From a virus: a DNA stretch of 46,567 nt. Of this stretch, positions 8,152 to 17,051 are shown piece by piece (position 1 is the first letter of the stretch; each line of letters starts with the position of its first letter). The position numbers and the translations under genes were made by a program. The stretch lies in the IMG/VR virus record IMGVR_UViG_3300019776_000980, positions 1-46,567 of that record. One strand, written 5' to 3'. The notes beneath the pieces were generated by a model. That model did not search any database, had not been told where the DNA came from, and saw only the letters and a program-made list of their open reading frames with translations.

Positions 8152-11100
8152 ATGGCCGGACCTATTAACTACTCAGATTTATTCGACGGCCTCGGCCCGG
8201 GGGCAGCCGAGCTTCTTGAGTTCACCAAGAATGTAAAAGGCCTCAACACCAACTACAAAAACTTCGCGAAGAACCTGGAAGGAGACTCGCAGAAGATTGC
8301 GGCCGGCCTGGCTACCGTGTTGGCGGCCATCAACGGCACCAAAGCCAAGTTCGAGGACGTCAACGTCGTCAGCCGCAAGAGCCGCACTACGCTGGATGAG
8401 CTGAGCGGCACCATTGCCAAGCTGGCCAAGGAGCAGCAGGATCTGAAGGATCGGATGGCTGGCCTCGGCAAGGTTCAGAAAGACACGGAGGCCTCCACCA
8501 AGGGCCTCAACTCGGCGCTGAAGCAGCAGCAGGATGCGCTGAAGAAAGCGTTTGCGGCGGGTGATATGGAAGCGGCCAAAGCAGCGGCCCGCGAAATCAT
8601 CAAGCTCAAAGCCGAAACCGACAACCTGAGCCGGGCCCTACGCGGTGCCAACTCCGACTTCACCGCGGCGGCCGGCAGCTTTCGGGCCATGGAGAATGAG
8701 GCCCGGCAGCTGGATGCGAAGCTCAAGAGCCTCGCCGGCGGCATGGACAACAACAGCGCGGAGGCTCAGCAGCTCAAAACGCAGTTGGCGGAGGTAAACG
8801 AAAAGCTGCGCACCTTCACCCAGGAAACCGGCGTGGGCTACCGCAACGTGGGCCGATATGCCGAGAGCCTGCGGGAAGGGGTTGCAGCCCTCAACGCCCA
8901 GCGCACGGAGCTCATCGCCAACGCCGCGGCCCTGCGTACGCAGATGCAGGCCACCGGCTTATCAGCGGATCAGCAGGAGCGCCTGCAGCAAGAGCTGAAG
9001 CAGACCGATGCGGAGCTTACCAAGAACTCCAATGCCCTGAAACAGTATGGCGTCGGGGTAAAGAGCAGCGGCGTGTCCACGGCGGGCCTGACCAGTAACC
9101 TCGGCGGGCTGACGCAGAGCCTGGCCGGGGCTTACTACGGCATTCAGGGCGTGGCTACGGCCCTGCAGCAGGGCTTTGAGTCCAACCTGAAGTACAGTGC
9201 CTCGCTGGCCGATGTACGCAAAACGACGGGCCTCACGGCGGAAGCTGCCGAAGAGCTGGCCCAGAGCCTGAAAGAGATACCAACCACTACCTCGCTGGCT
9301 GGCCTTCTGGATATTGCCAAGGTAGCGGGGCAGCTCGGAATCGCGAAGGAGGACATCCTAGCCTTCACCGGGGCCGTGGACGTGGCGGTACAAGCATTAG
9401 GGGATGACTTCGGGGGCGGGGCGGCCGGGGCGGAAGCCATCGCGACCCAGCTGGGCAAAATCGCCAGCGTCTACAAAAAGGAGCTTAGCCCCGACATTGC
9501 CAAAAACCTGCTCTCCATCGGTTCGGCACTGAATGAGGTCGCTGCGACCGGCTCCTCTACGAGCGTATTCATGGCCGACGTAGCGCTGCGCGTGGGCCAG
9601 GTATCGGCCCAGTATGGCGTTGGGCTGAAGAACGTACTCGCCTACTCAGCCGTGCTGGAGGAGCAGGGCAGTACGGCTGAAAAATCCGGAACGAGCCTGA
9701 ACCGTTTTTTCTCCACTCTGGCCGGAAGAACGAAGGCATCCTTCGAAATTGCCAAGCTGGGGGACACCAACCTTACCCTAAAACAGTTCACCAAGCTCGT
9801 AAATTCAGACTTCAATTCTGCCATTCAAGCCTTCCTCCGTGGGCTCAATGCCGGGGGAACATCAACGACAAAAGTCAATGCCCTGCTGGAGACACTGAAG
9901 CTTCAGTCCGGCGAAGCGAAGTCAACCATTCTTGCCCTGGCGCAGAATACGGAGCTGTTTGCCAAACGTCAGGAAACGGCCAACGAGCAGCTGATCTCTG
10001 CGACAAGTCTGGCCGCCGAAGCCGACGTGAAGACGAAAACGCTGGCCGGCTCCTGGGACAAGCTCAAGAACAGCATCGTTTCCACCATCACCAACGGCAA
10101 GGTGGGCGGCTTCTTCAAGGGCATCGTTGATTTTGCCAACAACACCATCAACGAGCTGGGCAAGTTCGGCAAGGCCACCAAGGATACCACCGCTGCCACG
10201 CTGGCCACCGCGCAGTCGAACCGCGTGGCGGCCGAATCGGCTGATGCGTTGCTGAAGCGCTACGAGCAACTCACGGCGAAAGGTGTGAAGCCCACAACCA
10301 AAGGGAAAGAAGAATTAGACCTCATTACGGAGCAACTGACTCAATCCCTGGGGAAATCCGTCTCTTCTATCGACAAGGAGACGGGCGCCCTCATTCTGAA
10401 TGAGAAGGCGGCCCGCGATGCCATCAAACAGAAGATCCTGCTCAGTAACCAAGCCGTTTCCACACTCATCCTGGAAGCCGATAAGCTACAGGAAAGAATC
10501 AAGTTGGAAGAGCTGGCTATCAAGACTGAACAGGGCCGGATCAAGAATCAGGAGAAGCTTCTGGGCCTGACGGTTGAGCAGGCTCGCCAGCGTGTTGTCG
10601 ACTTCACCAACGAAACGGATGATGGAGTAATGAGCGACCGGCTCATAGCGACCGACGAGCTCTATAAGCGCAGTATCGCTTTGGCTGGTTCCTTTCAGAA
10701 CCTGTCTCGCATCAACGCCGAGTACAACCAGAAGCTGGAGGCCATGGACAAGCTGGGCGCCAAGAGTGCCTACCTGGCCGGCGGCTTCACTACTCCGGCT
10801 ATCGACGCCAACAAGGACCTGACCAAGTCCATTGATGATACCGTTGCCGCTGATAAGGCCAAAGCTAAATCAGTAGCCGACGTGGCCGCTGAAGAGTACA
10901 AACGGCGTAAGCAGCTGCTGGAATTTGAGGCGGAAGATTTGGCCCGGCAGGCAAAAAACCCAGCCAACACCGAGGCTATTCGTTTGCGTGCTCTGGAGAA
11001 AGAGAAGGACGTTCGGGTGCAGATTGCCGAGTTGGACCGTAACGAGGGCATCCGTCTGGCCGTGCAAACCAACAAGGATAAGATCGGAGGGGAGCAGGCC

Positions 11101-12615
11101 GCCAACATTGCCCGCCTGACGCTTACCGAGAAGTATAACAACGAGGTACGGCAGCTGGGCATGAAGCTCAGCAAGGACGAAATCGCCCTGCACAATGCCA
11201 CGTTGGAGGCTTTGTCACAGACCGACCGGGTCAACATCGAGCAGCAGATCAAGGTGGCCGAAAACGCCCGCGACAACATCAACAAAACCTACGAGGAGCG
11301 GCAGCAGGCCGCGCAGGATGTGTCCGACTACCAGGTGCAGCTGGCCACGCTCACCCGGGACTCGGAAATACGGGCTGCTGAAGGTGCCCTGGATAAGATA
11401 GCCGCCGCCAATCAGAAGTTCGAACAGGCGAAAGACAATGCCCGCAAAGGCGTGAAGTTCTTCGACTCGGGCAAGGCCATTGATGATATCGAGAAGGACT
11501 ATGCCCGGCAGCAACTCGCCCTGGAGGACGCGCGGGGCAAGAACCTGCTCACGGAGAAGCAGTATCGGGAGAAGCTGGAGACGCTGGACTACCAGCGCGA
11601 GTACACCATCATCGAAGCCCTGGAGCGGGAATATGGCATCACGGAAGATACCCTGCGCCGCAAGTATGAGCTTCGCAAGAAGTACAACGAAGCGGAGTTG
11701 CAGGATGAGCAGGAGGCATTTGATAAACGCATGGAGCTTATCCAGATGGGCCTGGACTTCGTGCAGGAGGCCGGCAATGCGGGCTTCCAGGCAAAGGCCG
11801 AATCACTCAGCCGGGAGCAGGAGTTGAACGAGAAAACCTACGAGTCAGCTACCAGAGCAGCCGGCGAAAACTCCCTGCTGAAGCAACAGGCCGAAGATCA
11901 GTACTTCAAAAAGAAGAATGAGCTGGCCCGCAAGCAGTTCGAGAATGATAAGAAAGCCGCCCTGTTTCAGATTGCGCTTTCGACGGCAATGGGTATTGCC
12001 TCCGTCCTGTCCACTGGCGGCCCGGCCCGGTACGCCGACGCCGGTATCGGTGCCGGCATTCTGATTGCTGGCGTACTTGCTACCGGCGCAGTTCAGGCCG
12101 CCGTGGTGCTGTCCCGTCAGCCTCCCCTGCCCGAATACTTCAAGGGCCGCGACGGTGGTCCCGCCGAGTTTGCCTGGGTGGCTGAACGCGGCCCGGAGCT
12201 TATCGAGGGCAAGAGCGGTGGTAGTCGGCTGGTGGAAAAGAAGCAGGTTACCTACCTGCAAGAGGGCGACAAGGTGCACACGGCTGATAAGACCCGCCAG
12301 ATGCTGGCCCATGTGCCCCAACTTCGGGAGCCGGCTGCGGCCGCCCGCGGTGATATGGAGAATACCACAGAGTACACCCACAAGCTTCAGCAGCAGACCC
12401 AGCAGTACCTGTCCCCCTATGCTCACCAGGAGCGCGACACACGGATGGCCAGAACCATCGTTGAGGGGGTGGTAAATGGAGTAGTCGCCGGCACCCGGCA
12501 GGCCCTGCATGATCAGCCCGCGTACCAGATGACAGAGAAAGGCATCTTCCTGTATACCAGGTCGGCTAATTCGGTCACGAAGCATATCAATGGTCGCCAC
12601 CGGCGCAACGGATAG
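8152..12615 (+). CDS. Phage tail tape measure protein
   Basis: The tape measure sets tail length during assembly of a long-tailed phage and is ejected with the DNA. This one has 1,487 residues: N-terminal coiled coils rich in Ala, Lys and Gln (to about 300), a TP901-type core (about 330-640, around SLADVRKTTGLTAEAAEEL and AGQLGIAKEDILAFTGAVD), a second long coiled-coil region (about 900-1260), and two hydrophobic stretches (about 1269-1320). By the usual 1.5 angstrom per residue rule it would span a tail of roughly 200 nm. It has its own regulatory element and terminator. The genes normally found between terminase and tape measure (large terminase, portal, capsid, tail tube) are absent. A decayed relative lies at 23960-24389. 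Confidence 0.9.
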   Translation: MAGPINYSDLFDGLGPGAAELLEFTKNVKGLNTNYKNFAKNLEGDSQKIAAGLATVLAAINGTKAKFEDVNVVSRKSRTTLDELSGTIAKLAKEQQDLKDRMAGLGKVQKDTEASTKGLNSALKQQQDALKKAFAAGDMEAAKAAAREIIKLKAETDNLSRALRGANSDFTAAAGSFRAMENEARQLDAKLKSLAGGMDNNSAEAQQLKTQLAEVNEKLRTFTQETGVGYRNVGRYAESLREGVAALNAQRTELIANAAALRTQMQATGLSADQQERLQQELKQTDAELTKNSNALKQYGVGVKSSGVSTAGLTSNLGGLTQSLAGAYYGIQGVATALQQGFESNLKYSASLADVRKTTGLTAEAAEELAQSLKEIPTTTSLAGLLDIAKVAGQLGIAKEDILAFTGAVDVAVQALGDDFGGGAAGAEAIATQLGKIASVYKKELSPDIAKNLLSIGSALNEVAATGSSTSVFMADVALRVGQVSAQYGVGLKNVLAYSAVLEEQGSTAEKSGTSLNRFFSTLAGRTKASFEIAKLGDTNLTLKQFTKLVNSDFNSAIQAFLRGLNAGGTSTTKVNALLETLKLQSGEAKSTILALAQNTELFAKRQETANEQLISATSLAAEADVKTKTLAGSWDKLKNSIVSTITNGKVGGFFKGIVDFANNTINELGKFGKATKDTTAATLATAQSNRVAAESADALLKRYEQLTAKGVKPTTKGKEELDLITEQLTQSLGKSVSSIDKETGALILNEKAARDAIKQKILLSNQAVSTLILEADKLQERIKLEELAIKTEQGRIKNQEKLLGLTVEQARQRVVDFTNETDDGVMSDRLIATDELYKRSIALAGSFQNLSRINAEYNQKLEAMDKLGAKSAYLAGGFTTPAIDANKDLTKSIDDTVAADKAKAKSVADVAAEEYKRRKQLLEFEAEDLARQAKNPANTEAIRLRALEKEKDVRVQIAELDRNEGIRLAVQTNKDKIGGEQAANIARLTLTEKYNNEVRQLGMKLSKDEIALHNATLEALSQTDRVNIEQQIKVAENARDNINKTYEERQQAAQDVSDYQVQLATLTRDSEIRAAEGALDKIAAANQKFEQAKDNARKGVKFFDSGKAIDDIEKDYARQQLALEDARGKNLLTEKQYREKLETLDYQREYTIIEALEREYGITEDTLRRKYELRKKYNEAELQDEQEAFDKRMELIQMGLDFVQEAGNAGFQAKAESLSREQELNEKTYESATRAAGENSLLKQQAEDQYFKKKNELARKQFENDKKAALFQIALSTAMGIASVLSTGGPARYADAGIGAGILIAGVLATGAVQAAVVLSRQPPLPEYFKGRDGGPAEFAWVAERGPELIEGKSGGSRLVEKKQVTYLQEGDKVHTADKTRQMLAHVPQLREPAAAARGDMENTTEYTHKLQQQTQQYLSPYAHQERDTRMARTIVEGVVNGVVAGTRQALHDQPAYQMTEKGIFLYTRSANSVTKHINGRHRRNG

Positions 12616-12868
12616 CAGCTGCTGCAACAAAAAGCCCCTCTCACTCTGAGAGGGGCTTTTTGCTTTTAAGGGCCAGCCTGCGTCGGGCGCCGCCGGCTTG
12701 TTCAGGCCCAGCGTTTCAACCACGTACTCACTGATGCCCCGGTTTTGCAGCCTGGGCCAGCTCGCCCAGCCGCTTCCACTCCTCATCGGTCATGGAGATG
12801 TTGTGCCCGCGCTTATGCCGCGCTGGGTCTTTCGTCGGGCGGCCTTGGCGCCTGGGTGCTTGTTCCAT
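12616..12868 (-). pseudogene. Frameshifted ribbon-helix-helix (CopG/Arc-like) gene
   Basis: Reading leftward from 12868, the frame gives MEQAPRRQGRPTKDP, HNISMTDEEWKRLGELAQAA and then a premature stop. In the next frame it continues NRGISEYVVETLGLN, exactly where a ribbon-helix-helix protein should continue. One extra base in the T-run at 12743-12746 (A-run on the coding strand) explains the break. After the family-like end, the frame runs through the tape measure terminator without a stop, so the 3' end was probably lost as well. A sequencing error could explain the frameshift but not the lost end. Confidence 0.65.
12633..12662 (+). terminator. Terminator after the tape measure gene
   Basis: AGCCCCTCTC (12633-12642) and GAGAGGGGCT (12648-12657) form a perfect 10-bp stem with a 5-base loop, flanked by A residues upstream and T residues downstream, so it could work in both directions. 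Confidence 0.9.
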
Positions 12869-12980
12869 GCCCCAAAGGATGTAGCTTCTGTACTGATGTG
12901 GTTTACTCTGTTAATCAAGTTTCCCTCGACCATAGATACCTTTTTATGCTCGTCTACGATGAATTCAGAGCATCGATGAT

Positions 12981-13032
12981 CTCACTAATAAAAAAGGTCA
13001 CTGTACATACAGTGACCTTTTTTATTAGTGAG
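12981..13032. terminator. Perfect 25-bp inverted repeat, bidirectional terminator
   Basis: Arms 12981-13005 and 13008-13032 are exact reverse complements with two bases between them, and each contains a run of A or T residues. It covers the stop codon of the leftward ATPase gene (13025-13027). A bidirectional terminator is the simple reading; a mobile-element end is an alternative. Confidence 0.8.
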
Positions 13033-15118
13033 ATTTAAAATCAATTTTCAATTTTTCAAACAGCACATTATTTCTTTTCACGGAATCATCTAATATCTTA
13101 TCGTAAGATATGACCTCCATATATGTATTCAATTTTTCTTTAAGTGCAAATAAACCATTACCTTCCACCATAGGCGTAAATTCATGCATTTCCTCAATTT
13201 CGTTTTTAAGAGAAGGTGTAATATCGCAAATCAAATAAGCAAAAAACCTGCAATTTTTTGATACAAGAATAGGCCTACCATTAGGATGCACTGCGTTTCC
13301 GCTTCTTATTTCTCGTATATAATTTTTAATCTGATTAATAGGATCTTTTTCACCTGAGTATTCCTTACGCATAGCTCTTTTAAACTCTAGTATAACCATA
13401 GAATCATATTCCGTAAACTTCTCGCCATCAGAATACGCTACAGGTATATTGAATGATTCTTTCTCTCCAGTTGATACAGCCTTACCTACTAAAACATCTG
13501 GTTTTTTACTCTTCTTCTTAGACTTATCTAGAGATTGATCCGAAGCAACAAACCGATGATACGAAAGTCGTTCATCGATAAGCCATAAATTTTGAGACAT
13601 ACCTAACATAGTTTCAGAAGATTCACCCATTGGAAATATCAGGTTATGAATTTCTTGTTCCCAAGGATATGTACCATCACCTCTTTTTGAAAGTACTCTT
13701 TCAAAAATTTCGATAAGCATTCTTCTATGAATAATATACTCAGATAGCTCAGTTTTTGTAATAGCATTAAGTTTCCCTACAAGTAGGTTAAAGCCATTTT
13801 TGTATTCTGACAACACTTCTGGAGTCGCATTAGCTTCAGATATGTTGTCCATTTGAATCTTAAGATCATTGGTTTCCCTTCGAGCGTCAAGAAGCATATC
13901 ATATTTAGCTTTTTGCAAAGCTAAATTCAATTTGTTTTTATCATGAAGCTGCGCAGCTGTTATGGAATCAATGACATCATTAAATCCCAGCAATGGTATA
14001 TAGTGTGGAAAGTCATTAAAAACAATCTGCTCTAATCGCGTTTTTTTTTCTTCCCTTAAACCATTCAGATAAACCTCAAACTGTTCCTTGATGATTTCGG
14101 CAGCTTCGCTCTCTATCTGTTTAAGAGTAATCTCATTGAACACATCTGCATTAGTTTCTGCATTATTCCCAGTTCGTAGAAAAAATTTAGTTCTCTCATT
14201 ATTTACATGGCTATCGAGATAATCACTAGTCACTAGAGCCTTAATGCAAAAAATCTCTTCTGCCTGTAAATCTATAAGTGGCTCTACCAAATTAGGTATA
14301 TACTTGCTAATAGAGGTCGAAGTAACAACTCTATCATCCCCACTCAAATATATAGAATGATTAGAAGATTTTTCTTTAGCTTTTACTTTCAATAACCCAA
14401 CTGAAAATGTATAACCATTAATGTTAAACGAATCACTTTCTTTATCCAGAAGATAATAATTTAAAAACTTATCATTTATATTCACTTCAATTGTTGGATT
14501 AACACTAACATCACGCAATGTTATTGATGGGCAACTGTTCGACACTAAACGTATTATCAAATGTTCAATAATCTTATCTGAAATTTCATCAAACGTTCTA
14601 GGAAATTTTTCCAAATATTCTCCTTTTATATGATTTAGGCTTACAATGGTTTCCAGAGTACCTTTAGAAGTTGTCTCAAATTTTTCCTCAGCAATAGCTT
14701 CTTTATTATTAATAAATTGAAAACTACGGCGCAGATGGGTTCCGTTATGAACAAAAACACTGCGGATACTTGCATGATCAAAAACTTTTAGCCAAGAGAA
14801 CCTACCTATACCTTTACCACCTCTATTTAATTTATAAGTAGAATCCGAACTTAAGAAAGAGGTGAAATTATCTTCCCCAAACCCAATACCGTTATCTGTA
14901 ATAACAATTGAATCAATGGGTAAAACAGAATCTTTTTGACCTTCAAATAAGCTTTTACTTCTTATCAATTCAATTAGAATCTTACCATCTTCTATTTTGG
15001 CATCCTCAATACTTTGCATCGAGTTATAGATAGCCTCGAATAAGGCCATCACCCCATCTTTGCTAGCTAATCTAGTGTTGTGGACCTTGCCAACAACATC
15101 AGCATTCATCTTTGACAT
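13025..15118 (-). CDS. GHKL-type ATPase with a C-terminal PD-(D/E)XK-like nuclease
   Basis: A 697-residue protein. Residues about 20-200 carry the GHKL (Hsp90/MutL/MORC) ATP-binding motifs: N-box EAIYNSM (E28, N32), DNGIGFG (D75), and GGKGIGRF (100-107). A long helical middle (about 330-500) follows. Near the C-terminus, PDVLVG and then SMVILEFKRAMRKEY (E578, K580) look like a PD-(D/E)XK nuclease core. ATPase plus nuclease architecture is typical of defence proteins, where nucleotide-driven clamp closure could gate cleavage. The gene is much more AT-rich than its neighbours, pointing to transfer. It lies 53 bp downstream of a small ribbon-helix-helix gene on the same strand. Target and trigger are unknown. 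Confidence 0.75.
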   Translation of the reverse strand: MSKMNADVVGKVHNTRLASKDGVMALFEAIYNSMQSIEDAKIEDGKILIELIRSKSLFEGQKDSVLPIDSIVITDNGIGFGEDNFTSFLSSDSTYKLNRGGKGIGRFSWLKVFDHASIRSVFVHNGTHLRRSFQFINNKEAIAEEKFETTSKGTLETIVSLNHIKGEYLEKFPRTFDEISDKIIEHLIIRLVSNSCPSITLRDVSVNPTIEVNINDKFLNYYLLDKESDSFNINGYTFSVGLLKVKAKEKSSNHSIYLSGDDRVVTSTSISKYIPNLVEPLIDLQAEEIFCIKALVTSDYLDSHVNNERTKFFLRTGNNAETNADVFNEITLKQIESEAAEIIKEQFEVYLNGLREEKKTRLEQIVFNDFPHYIPLLGFNDVIDSITAAQLHDKNKLNLALQKAKYDMLLDARRETNDLKIQMDNISEANATPEVLSEYKNGFNLLVGKLNAITKTELSEYIIHRRMLIEIFERVLSKRGDGTYPWEQEIHNLIFPMGESSETMLGMSQNLWLIDERLSYHRFVASDQSLDKSKKKSKKPDVLVGKAVSTGEKESFNIPVAYSDGEKFTEYDSMVILEFKRAMRKEYSGEKDPINQIKNYIREIRSGNAVHPNGRPILVSKNCRFFAYLICDITPSLKNEIEEMHEFTPMVEGNGLFALKEKLNTYMEVISYDKILDDSVKRNNVLFEKLKIDFKSH

Positions 15119-15171
15119 ACAGCTTGATATTACTTAGAGTGAGCGTGTTGTACCAGCGAAAATATTGATAG

Positions 15172-15333
15172 TCACTTGATGCCTAATCGACGAGCTTCGT
15201 CATGAGCTAGCATCTTCAGCAAAGTGGCTGTCTTTACCCCTCTAGCATTGGCAACTTCTTCAAAGAGTTGCTTCTCTTCTAGGGTAACCTCAACATTAAT
15301 TTGTGGTTTACGAGGCTTTCCTGGTGTTCTCAT
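15172..15333 (-). CDS. Small ribbon-helix-helix-like regulator, 53 residues
   Basis: The product reads MRTPGKPRKPQINVEVTLEE..., with a basic N-terminal strand region and two helices (KQLFEEVANARGVKTATLLK), as in small CopG/Arc-type DNA-binding proteins. The start codon lies 4 bp after a TATATTTG promoter box, so the message may be nearly leaderless. The TACCCTAG/CTAGGGTA sites upstream are the likely operator. With the ATPase-nuclease gene it forms an apparent two-gene operon. Confidence 0.65.
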   Translation of the reverse strand: MRTPGKPRKPQINVEVTLEEKQLFEEVANARGVKTATLLKMLAHDEARRLGIK

Positions 15334-15346
15334 GCTTCAAATATAA

Positions 15347-15416
15347 TACCCTAGGAATAACCTTGAAAAATACTTTACAGCAAGCTTGATTATAGTAAAA
15401 CACTAGGGTATATTTG
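15347..15416. promoter_or_regulatory. Divergent promoters with paired operator half-sites
   Basis: TACCCTAG (15347-15354) and its reverse complement CTAGGGTA (15403-15410) face each other. Leftward, TTTC-N19-TATATTTG drives the small regulator, with the half-site between the two boxes. Rightward, CTTG-N20-TATATTTG (box at 15409-15416) points to the gene at 15515, and its half-site touches the -7 box. The symmetry suggests one repressor controls both directions. Confidence 0.65.
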
Positions 15417-15441
15417 ATCTACCAAAGGGCTAGAAATAGGG

Positions 15442-15471
15442 AGGGGCCAGCTGCGCTAACAGCTGACCCCT
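15442..15471. terminator. Leader hairpin between the rightward promoter and its gene
   Basis: AGGGGCCAGCTG (15442-15453) pairs with CAGCTGACCCCT (15460-15471) with one mismatch and a 6-base loop. No T-run follows. It sits in the presumed leader of the 15515 gene and may attenuate or protect that message. Confidence 0.5.
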
Positions 15472-15514
15472 CAGTAACCGAACCAAGGCCCGATCACTTT
15501 CACAGTCCAAAGGT

Positions 15515-16000
15515 ATGCAAACTGCAACCAACCTTGTACCTGCCGTTCGGCTGGTCCTCTCCCTCGTGCGCCGTCAAATCATGGAGCGCATGGCCAGTAC
15601 CGTCTTTACGCCTGCTGAACGCCTGCGCGCCAACGACAGCGTGTACCAGTGTGACGACGAAGCGCAATTAGTCCTATGGCATCGCAACGTATGCCGTGTT
15701 GAATTAGAGCGTACAGCCACACAGCCTATCATGCCTGTGCTACCGCTCGACTTGCAGGCAACGACCTCGCAGCAGGCAGAAATCGTGCGCCTGTGCAGCC
15801 ACCCCGCCGTCGCACGTCGCGACGCGTCGGCATTGCTCTGTGGTCTGCGCCAACTCACCTACCCACAAGCTCTACGGACTATCAACCAACTCATCTCTAC
15901 GATCTGGACGCATGATGCGGGTGCCATCACATCTTATGCCCAACTGGGCTCACTGCTGGATAGCGTCAGTATACTACACGCACAGTCTCCAACTGCATAG
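15515..16000 (+). CDS. Unknown 161-residue protein
   Basis: No family is recognised. The protein is soluble and probably helical, with one Cys-containing segment (DSVYQCDDEAQLVLWHRNVC). Its promoter faces away from the ATPase-nuclease operon and shares operator half-sites with it, so coordinated expression is inferred. A link to that system is possible but not shown. Confidence 0.6.
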   Translation: MQTATNLVPAVRLVLSLVRRQIMERMASTVFTPAERLRANDSVYQCDDEAQLVLWHRNVCRVELERTATQPIMPVLPLDLQATTSQQAEIVRLCSHPAVARRDASALLCGLRQLTYPQALRTINQLISTIWTHDAGAITSYAQLGSLLDSVSILHAQSPTA

Positions 16001-16011
16001 TCCCTTTCGTC

Positions 16012-16110
16012 ATGCAGTTTTCTTTCACCCAGGCGGTTCGCAGAGTGCGGGCCGCCTGGAAAGTCACGGCCAAGTCTGACAAGCAGGGCAGGAGGAGCCA
16101 TGCCCGCTAA
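16012..16110 (+). CDS. Possible 32-residue basic protein
   Basis: A short frame, MQFSFTQAVRRVRAAWKV then a Lys/Arg-rich end, overlaps the next gene by 11 bp. The N-terminus resembles the start of small SH3-fold proteins common on Bacteroidota mobile DNA, so it may be a truncated remnant. A palindrome (16029-16036 with 16052-16059) lies within it. Confidence 0.25.
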   Translation: MQFSFTQAVRRVRAAWKVTAKSDKQGRRSHAR

Positions 16111-17047
16111 ACTCACTACGCAGCAGTTCATTGAAAAGGCTCGTGCCGTGCATGGAATGACGTACGACTACTCACAAGTGGTCTATAATGCACGCAGGAA
16201 GAAGGTAATCATCCGTTGTAGTGTCCATGGCCCATTTGAACAAACCGCCAATGGTCATCTAAATGGCAATGGGTGTGACGCGTGTGGGGGCACAAAAACA
16301 CTTGATACACCCGCGTTTCTAGCTAGAGCAATTGCTATTCATGGAGATGTATATGACTATTCCTTAGCCCAATACTCTTCACGGCAGACCTTAATCAAAA
16401 TCATCTGTAAAGTGCATGGTCTGTTTGAGCAAATGCCTAATAACCATTTTAGTGGCGCCGGTTGCCCTAGATGTGCAAGGTTGGCAGTTGGGCGCAGGAA
16501 TGCTCATCAAACAGAGGTTTTTGTTCGAAAAGCCACTGAAGTGCACGGAAGCCGGTACGACTATTCGCTGGTCAACTACCAAACTACTGAAACAAAAATT
16601 CTTATCCGGTGCCAACTGCACGGGGAGTTTAAACAGACCCCGCATGCTCATCTGATTGGTCAGGGGTGTAGAGCGTGTGGCTATGAATCAATAGGTAGTC
16701 CTCAACATAGTAACACTGCGGGCGCGTGGCAGCGCAAAGACTGGATACGAGCGCGCAAAGGAAGAAAATCCAAACTGTATGTAGTCAGGCTTTACAATGC
16801 AGAGGAGTCATTTTATAAAGTAGGTATTACTCACCGCTCTGTAGAAGCACGATTTACGAAGAGAAACATGCCTTATTCTATTGAAATAGTAACTGTTTAT
16901 GAGTCAGAAGATGCAGGAATGATTTATGATAAAGAGCGACAGATTAAACGTCAATTAAGGCACCTTAAGTACCAACCTAAGATTCCTTTTCCAGGTCAGC
17001 ACGAATGCATCAAATCTGTCAGTAGCATTTCAGTTGCCCTTTCATAG
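16100..17047 (+). CDS. GIY-YIG nuclease with three DUF723-like zinc-finger repeats
   Basis: Three tandem units of about 55 residues (about 9-63, 72-125, 140-193) each read F..KA..VHG..YDYS, then a C..HG pair and a GC..C pair. The likely zinc ligands are C40/H43/C59/C62, C103/H106/C122/C125 and C171/H174/C190/C193. Residues about 226-290 form a GIY-YIG-like domain (LYVVRLYN, KVGIT, R251). DNA-binding fingers joined to such a nuclease are typical of homing-endonuclease-like mobile genes. The start is set by a GGAGGAG Shine-Dalgarno sequence 4 bp upstream, unusual in Bacteroidota and a hint of foreign origin. Confidence 0.75.
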   Translation: MPAKLTTQQFIEKARAVHGMTYDYSQVVYNARRKKVIIRCSVHGPFEQTANGHLNGNGCDACGGTKTLDTPAFLARAIAIHGDVYDYSLAQYSSRQTLIKIICKVHGLFEQMPNNHFSGAGCPRCARLAVGRRNAHQTEVFVRKATEVHGSRYDYSLVNYQTTETKILIRCQLHGEFKQTPHAHLIGQGCRACGYESIGSPQHSNTAGAWQRKDWIRARKGRKSKLYVVRLYNAEESFYKVGITHRSVEARFTKRNMPYSIEIVTVYESEDAGMIYDKERQIKRQLRHLKYQPKIPFPGQHECIKSVSSISVALS

Positions 17048-17051
17048 AACC

